From Gluconobacter sp. P1C6_b (GTDB lineage: Bacteria > Pseudomonadota > Alphaproteobacteria > Acetobacterales > Acetobacteraceae), in contig NZ_JACRVU010000003.1 in NCBI RefSeq assembly GCF_018811945.1, forward strand, positions 1 to 64,000: a stretch of 64,000 bases of DNA, written 5' to 3'. A program made the translations under genes and the position numbers. Under the pieces are notes generated by a model that saw nothing but the letters and a program-made list of their open reading frames with translations, was not told where the DNA came from and did no database searches. The stretch's first letter is position 1. Every line of letters begins with the position of its first letter. This document shows positions 60,955-64,000 of the stretch, one piece after another.

Positions 60955-62127
60955 ATGGCCTCATCCTCCGGAACCTCCGGGCGGCAGATCCTGCCTCTGC
61001 TCGACCGCTACATTCTCCGCCAGCTTCTCATCGCCCTGCTGGCGCTGACGGGAGGAGCGACGGCACTGATCTGGCTGACCCAGTCGCTGCACTTCGTCTC
61101 GATGGTGGTCCAGCACGGCCTTTCACTGCGGGTTTTCATCCAGCTCACCTCGCTGATGCTGCCATCCTTTATCGCCGTGATTCTGCCGATCACGACATTT
61201 CTCGTCGTGCTTTTCACCTATCAGCGGATGGTCGGCGACCGGGAACTCACGGTCATGCGCGCGGCCGGCCGCTCACCGCTGGAACTTGCGAGGCCAGGGC
61301 TGCTCTGCGCGTTCTTCTCGGTGATCCTGTGCTACGTCCTGACCCTGTGGCTCGCGCCCGTTTCGTACCATGCGTTCCATCGATACGAGTTCCAGATCCG
61401 CAACCGCATGGCGGCCTTCCTGCTTCAGGACGGCGTATTCACCAGCCTGTCCAACGACATGACGGTCTATGTGCGCGGCCGCACCAGTGACGGTCAGCTG
61501 CATGGCGTGCTGGTCGAAGACGATCGCGACCCCGATTCCCACACCACGATCCTCGCGGAACGCGGCACCATGGTCGTAGTCAACGACCAGCCGCGCGTCG
61601 TCCTGTATGACGGCTCGCGCGAGGAAATCGACCGCCATACAGGACGGCTGAATGTCCTGACCTTCGGACGCAACACCATCGATCTCACCTCGTCGCGCCA
61701 GCACAACCACGAAGACCGGGACCCGGACGAAATGTCCCTGCGCGAGCTGTTCCATCCCGATCCTCATGAAGTCTCAGAGCGCGACCGTGGCAAGAACATC
61801 GTCGTGGGATGGCGTCGGCTCACCTCACCGCTGACGGCCCTGTCCTTTGCGATGATCGGTCTGGTCACCGTGCTCCGGGGGGCCTTCTCCCGTCACGGCA
61901 ATATCACGCGCCCCCTGATCGCCATCCTTACGGTCGTCGGGCTGCTGGCCATCTCGCTCATGCTCCAGAACCTCGCCGGGCGGCACCTCGCGCTGGTGCC
62001 TCTCATCTGGCTTGAGGCCATTCTCCCGGCCGTCGTCTGCGCGGGCATGCTGTTCCTCGAACAGTGGACCGGAACCGTGCGTCAGACCGCCCCGGCCACC
62101 CTGACATCCCCGGGGCCCGCCCGATGA
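60955..62127 (+). CDS. lptF: LPS export ABC transporter permease LptF
   Basis: The 390-residue inner-membrane permease of the LptB2FG complex extracts lipopolysaccharide for export. It has six spans with a large periplasmic beta-jellyroll domain (about residues 130-290) between spans 3 and 4. 'LLDRYILRQLLIALLALTGGATALIWLTQS' and 'ERMVGDRELTVMRAAGRSP'-like ('QRMVGDRELTVMRAAGRSP') are LptF/G family signatures. It overlaps lptG by four bases. The LptA/LptC/LptB partners are not in the window. Confidence 0.93.
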   Translation: MASSSGTSGRQILPLLDRYILRQLLIALLALTGGATALIWLTQSLHFVSMVVQHGLSLRVFIQLTSLMLPSFIAVILPITTFLVVLFTYQRMVGDRELTVMRAAGRSPLELARPGLLCAFFSVILCYVLTLWLAPVSYHAFHRYEFQIRNRMAAFLLQDGVFTSLSNDMTVYVRGRTSDGQLHGVLVEDDRDPDSHTTILAERGTMVVVNDQPRVVLYDGSREEIDRHTGRLNVLTFGRNTIDLTSSRQHNHEDRDPDEMSLRELFHPDPHEVSERDRGKNIVVGWRRLTSPLTALSFAMIGLVTVLRGAFSRHGNITRPLIAILTVVGLLAISLMLQNLAGRHLALVPLIWLEAILPAVVCAGMLFLEQWTGTVRQTAPATLTSPGPAR

Positions 62128-63314
62128 GAGCCATCCCGTCCCCCCGTCTGGGCCCCTGGCTGACATCCCTGTTCCAGGCACTCAGCACCCGCGACGAACA
62201 TGCCGGGTTCTCCACGACCCTGGCGATCTACATTGCGCGGCAGTTCATGCTGAGTACCCTGTCCATGGTGCTGGCCCTGACCGGGCTGGTGTCCCTGTTC
62301 GATTTCATCGACCTGCTGCGCCGCGCGGCAACCCGGCCCAACGTCCCGGCCAGCCTCATCGTCAAGATCGCGGCCCTGCACGTTCCTTACTACATCATCT
62401 ACGTCCTCCCCTTTGGCATCCTGCTGGGCGGGATCGTCTGCTTTTCCCGCCTGACGCGCTCCTCCGAACTCATCGTGGCGCGCGCCGCGGGCATTTCCGC
62501 CTGGCAGTTCCTCGCCAGCCCGCTGGCGTGCGCCCTGCTGACCGGCCTGCTGACGACAACCGGCATCTCGGCCCTGTCCTCGACCATGTTCCGCAGCGCC
62601 GAAATGCTCGACCAGACCTATCTGCGCACCGGCGGCGGCCCCCTGACGCTCAATGGAGGCGCCCTGTGGCTCAGACAGTCCGATGACGGTCTGGTTCCGC
62701 ACGGTGTTGCGATCCTGCATGCCCAGGACGTCCATCTCATTGACGGCGCACTGAAGGTTTCGGGCGTCTCGATCTTCCGCCTCGATGACCGGGACCGCCT
62801 GATCGTCCGCGTCGAAGCGCCCCAGGGCGCGCTGGGCGATCACCAGTGGATCCTGCACGGAACCTCGGTGCTCCACCCCGATCACCTGCCGCAGCAGATC
62901 GGAGACATGACCCTGCCCTCCGATCTGACGGTCAGCCGCGTTCAGGAAAGTTTCGCATCGCCGGACACCCTCTCCGTCTTCGCACTTCCGGGCTTCATCA
63001 GCCTTCTGGAGCGCTCGGGATTCCCCTCGATCCGGCACAGACTTCATTTCCAGTCGCTACTGGCCCTTCCCATTCTGGCCGGGACCATGGCATTGGTATC
63101 CGCAGGCTTCTCGATGCGCCCGACACGGCGCGGCGGCGTAGCCCGGATGCTGGGATCGGGAATCGCCGCAGGCTTTGCGCTGTTCACCATCTCGAAAGTG
63201 GCCGAACAGTTTGGTGAATCCGGCGCCCTGCCGCCGGTTCTTGCCGCATGGGCGCCGACAGGTGCGGGGCTCTGCCTCGCGGTGGCCCTTTTGCTGCACA
63301 TGGAGGATGGTTGA
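62124..63314 (+). CDS. lptG: LPS export ABC transporter permease LptG
   Basis: The 396-residue partner permease of LptF has six spans, a periplasmic domain and 'IYIARQFMLSTLSMVLALTGLVSLFDFIDLLRR' at the N-terminus, typical of LptG. 'RLTRSSELIVARAAGISAWQFL' is the coupling-helix region that contacts LptB. I start it at ATG 62124 (overlapping lptF), not at an earlier in-frame codon inside lptF. It shares one base with the lptD start (TGATG). Confidence 0.93.
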   Translation: MRAIPSPRLGPWLTSLFQALSTRDEHAGFSTTLAIYIARQFMLSTLSMVLALTGLVSLFDFIDLLRRAATRPNVPASLIVKIAALHVPYYIIYVLPFGILLGGIVCFSRLTRSSELIVARAAGISAWQFLASPLACALLTGLLTTTGISALSSTMFRSAEMLDQTYLRTGGGPLTLNGGALWLRQSDDGLVPHGVAILHAQDVHLIDGALKVSGVSIFRLDDRDRLIVRVEAPQGALGDHQWILHGTSVLHPDHLPQQIGDMTLPSDLTVSRVQESFASPDTLSVFALPGFISLLERSGFPSIRHRLHFQSLLALPILAGTMALVSAGFSMRPTRRGGVARMLGSGIAAGFALFTISKVAEQFGESGALPPVLAAWAPTGAGLCLAVALLLHMEDG

Positions 63315-64000
63315 TGACGGTGCCCCTGTGGCTCCCAACACGCGCCCGCAGACGCGCTTCGTTCGTCGGGGCCACGCTGATGGCTGGAACCGCGCTCGTG
63401 GCGCCGCAGAAGATGTCTGCCAACACGATGCAGCGCGACAATTCCCACGTCATCGTCATCGGAAAGCCAACATCCCAGACCGATCCCCTGACCTACCTTG
63501 CGGATAGCGAAAGCTATGCCAAGAACGGCCTGATCACATGGGAGGGCAATGTCCGCGTCTGGCAGGGCGATCACGCCATGCGCGCCGACCGCGTGACCTA
63601 TGACCGCAGCACCGGCATCCTGTCCGCCAAGGGCCATGTCGCCGTCGTGGAACCCGATGGCAGCACGACCTATGCCGATTATGTCGAGTTCAGCCATGGC
63701 ATGCATGACGGCATCGGCAGCGGCATCTATATTCGCATGGAAGACAACGCCAAGCTCGCTGGCAACGGCATGCGCCGCACGAACGGGATGCTCAATGACC
63801 TGACGCATGCCGTCTACACGGCCTGCAAGATCTGCGAGAAGAACCCCGACCTGCCTCCGTTCTGGCAGTTCCAGGCCTTCGACGCGACGCAGGACGTGCA
63901 GCACAAACGGCTCGAATTCGATCATGCCTGGCTGAAAATGCTCGGTCTGCCGGTTTTCTATTTCCCGTTCTTCTCCATGACCGATCCGTCCGTCAAACGG
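63314..64000 (+). CDS. lptD: LPS assembly outer-membrane protein LptD, N-terminal part (3' end outside window)
   Basis: The reading frame is open to the window edge: 229 codons. A signal-peptide-like N-terminus with a basic stretch ('RARRRASFVGATLMAGTALVAP') is followed by an OstA/LptA-like beta-jellyroll ('YLADSESYAKNGLITWEGNVRVWQGDHAMRADRVTYDRS', 'GHVAVVEPDGSTTYADYVEF'). The start of the barrel linker ('VYTACKICEKNPDLPPFWQF', 'VFYFPFFSM') follows, including a C-x-x-C. LptD inserts LPS into the outer leaflet. It is coupled to lptG. Confidence 0.93.
   Translation, partial: MTVPLWLPTRARRRASFVGATLMAGTALVAPQKMSANTMQRDNSHVIVIGKPTSQTDPLTYLADSESYAKNGLITWEGNVRVWQGDHAMRADRVTYDRSTGILSAKGHVAVVEPDGSTTYADYVEFSHGMHDGIGSGIYIRMEDNAKLAGNGMRRTNGMLNDLTHAVYTACKICEKNPDLPPFWQFQAFDATQDVQHKRLEFDHAWLKMLGLPVFYFPFFSMTDPSVKR

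Noticed and set aside
1-64000. CRISPR arrays, tRNA or rRNA genes, insertion sequences
   Set aside because: No regularly spaced repeats, cloverleaf-like sequences with CCA ends or transposase motifs were found by reading.

Overview
This window is a high-GC alphaproteobacterial chromosome segment, almost certainly from Gluconobacter (Acetobacteraceae) and probably close to G. oxydans. The clearest marker is the gene at 27469..29895. From memory, its 808-residue product matches the characterised membrane-bound PQQ glucose dehydrogenase of G. oxydans almost residue for residue. A cyanide-insensitive bd-type quinol oxidase (cioAB), hybrid two-component kinases, DUF2125 and AsmA proteins and the gene neighbourhoods also fit an obligately aerobic acetic acid bacterium. 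I see no tRNA, rRNA, CRISPR array or complete insertion sequence.

Layout. 0-2.6 kb: an OmpA-like tail cut by the window edge and a MotA/MotB-like proton-channel pair. 2.7-10.1 kb: lepA, a glycosyltransferase, a haem oxygenase-like gene, an AsmA-like protein and a purine permease. 10.2-12.0 kb: a small accessory patch with a glycosyltransferase broken at a run of ten C and a two-gene phage-like lysis cassette. 12.1-17.7 kb: tusA, then xseB-ispA-dxs-tlyA-rlmN (isoprenoid precursor and RNA methylation genes). 17.8-27.2 kb: argG, an FKBP lipoprotein, tdk, a cytochrome c, trpS, lpxB, and rpmI-rplT-pheS-pheT. 27.5-31.5 kb: glucose dehydrogenase, two secreted proteins and sufE. 31.6-35.3 kb: two overlapping hybrid histidine kinase genes. 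35.4-40.8 kb: envelope genes including ftsE-ftsX, a YdcF-like protein, plsC and DUF2125. 40.8-43.7 kb: cioA-cioB and a 49-residue companion, preceded by an FNR/FixK-type box. 43.7-47.9 kb: gloB, a methyltransferase, psd-pssA (phosphatidylethanolamine synthesis) and a ROK sugar kinase. 48.0-55.8 kb: a leftward cluster of a Rieske oxygenase, an aldo/keto reductase and six overlapping genes resembling hydrogenase-4 or complex I membrane subunits. 55.9-64.0 kb: holC-pepA leftward, then cysQ-tsaC, and lptF-lptG-lptD running off the right edge.

The most unusual system is the complex at 48032..53780. Its large subunit lacks both cysteine pairs that hold nickel in [NiFe] hydrogenases, while its small subunit keeps all four cysteines expected for the proximal [4Fe-4S] cluster. 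No ferredoxin-like subunit and no hyp maturation gene is present. The membrane subunits are short and appear to have lost many of the charged residues used for ion pumping. All six frames are nevertheless open and joined by 1-4 base overlaps, which argues for a functional, repurposed machine rather than a decaying hydrogenase. It belongs nearest to the 'energy-converting hydrogenase-related' (Ehr) group, in an apparently reduced form.

Other points of note are a possibly phase-variable glycosyltransferase, a histidine kinase whose two receiver domains lack the phospho-accepting aspartate, a likely CtrA site before ftsE, and a small secreted protein built on a duplicated cysteine motif.
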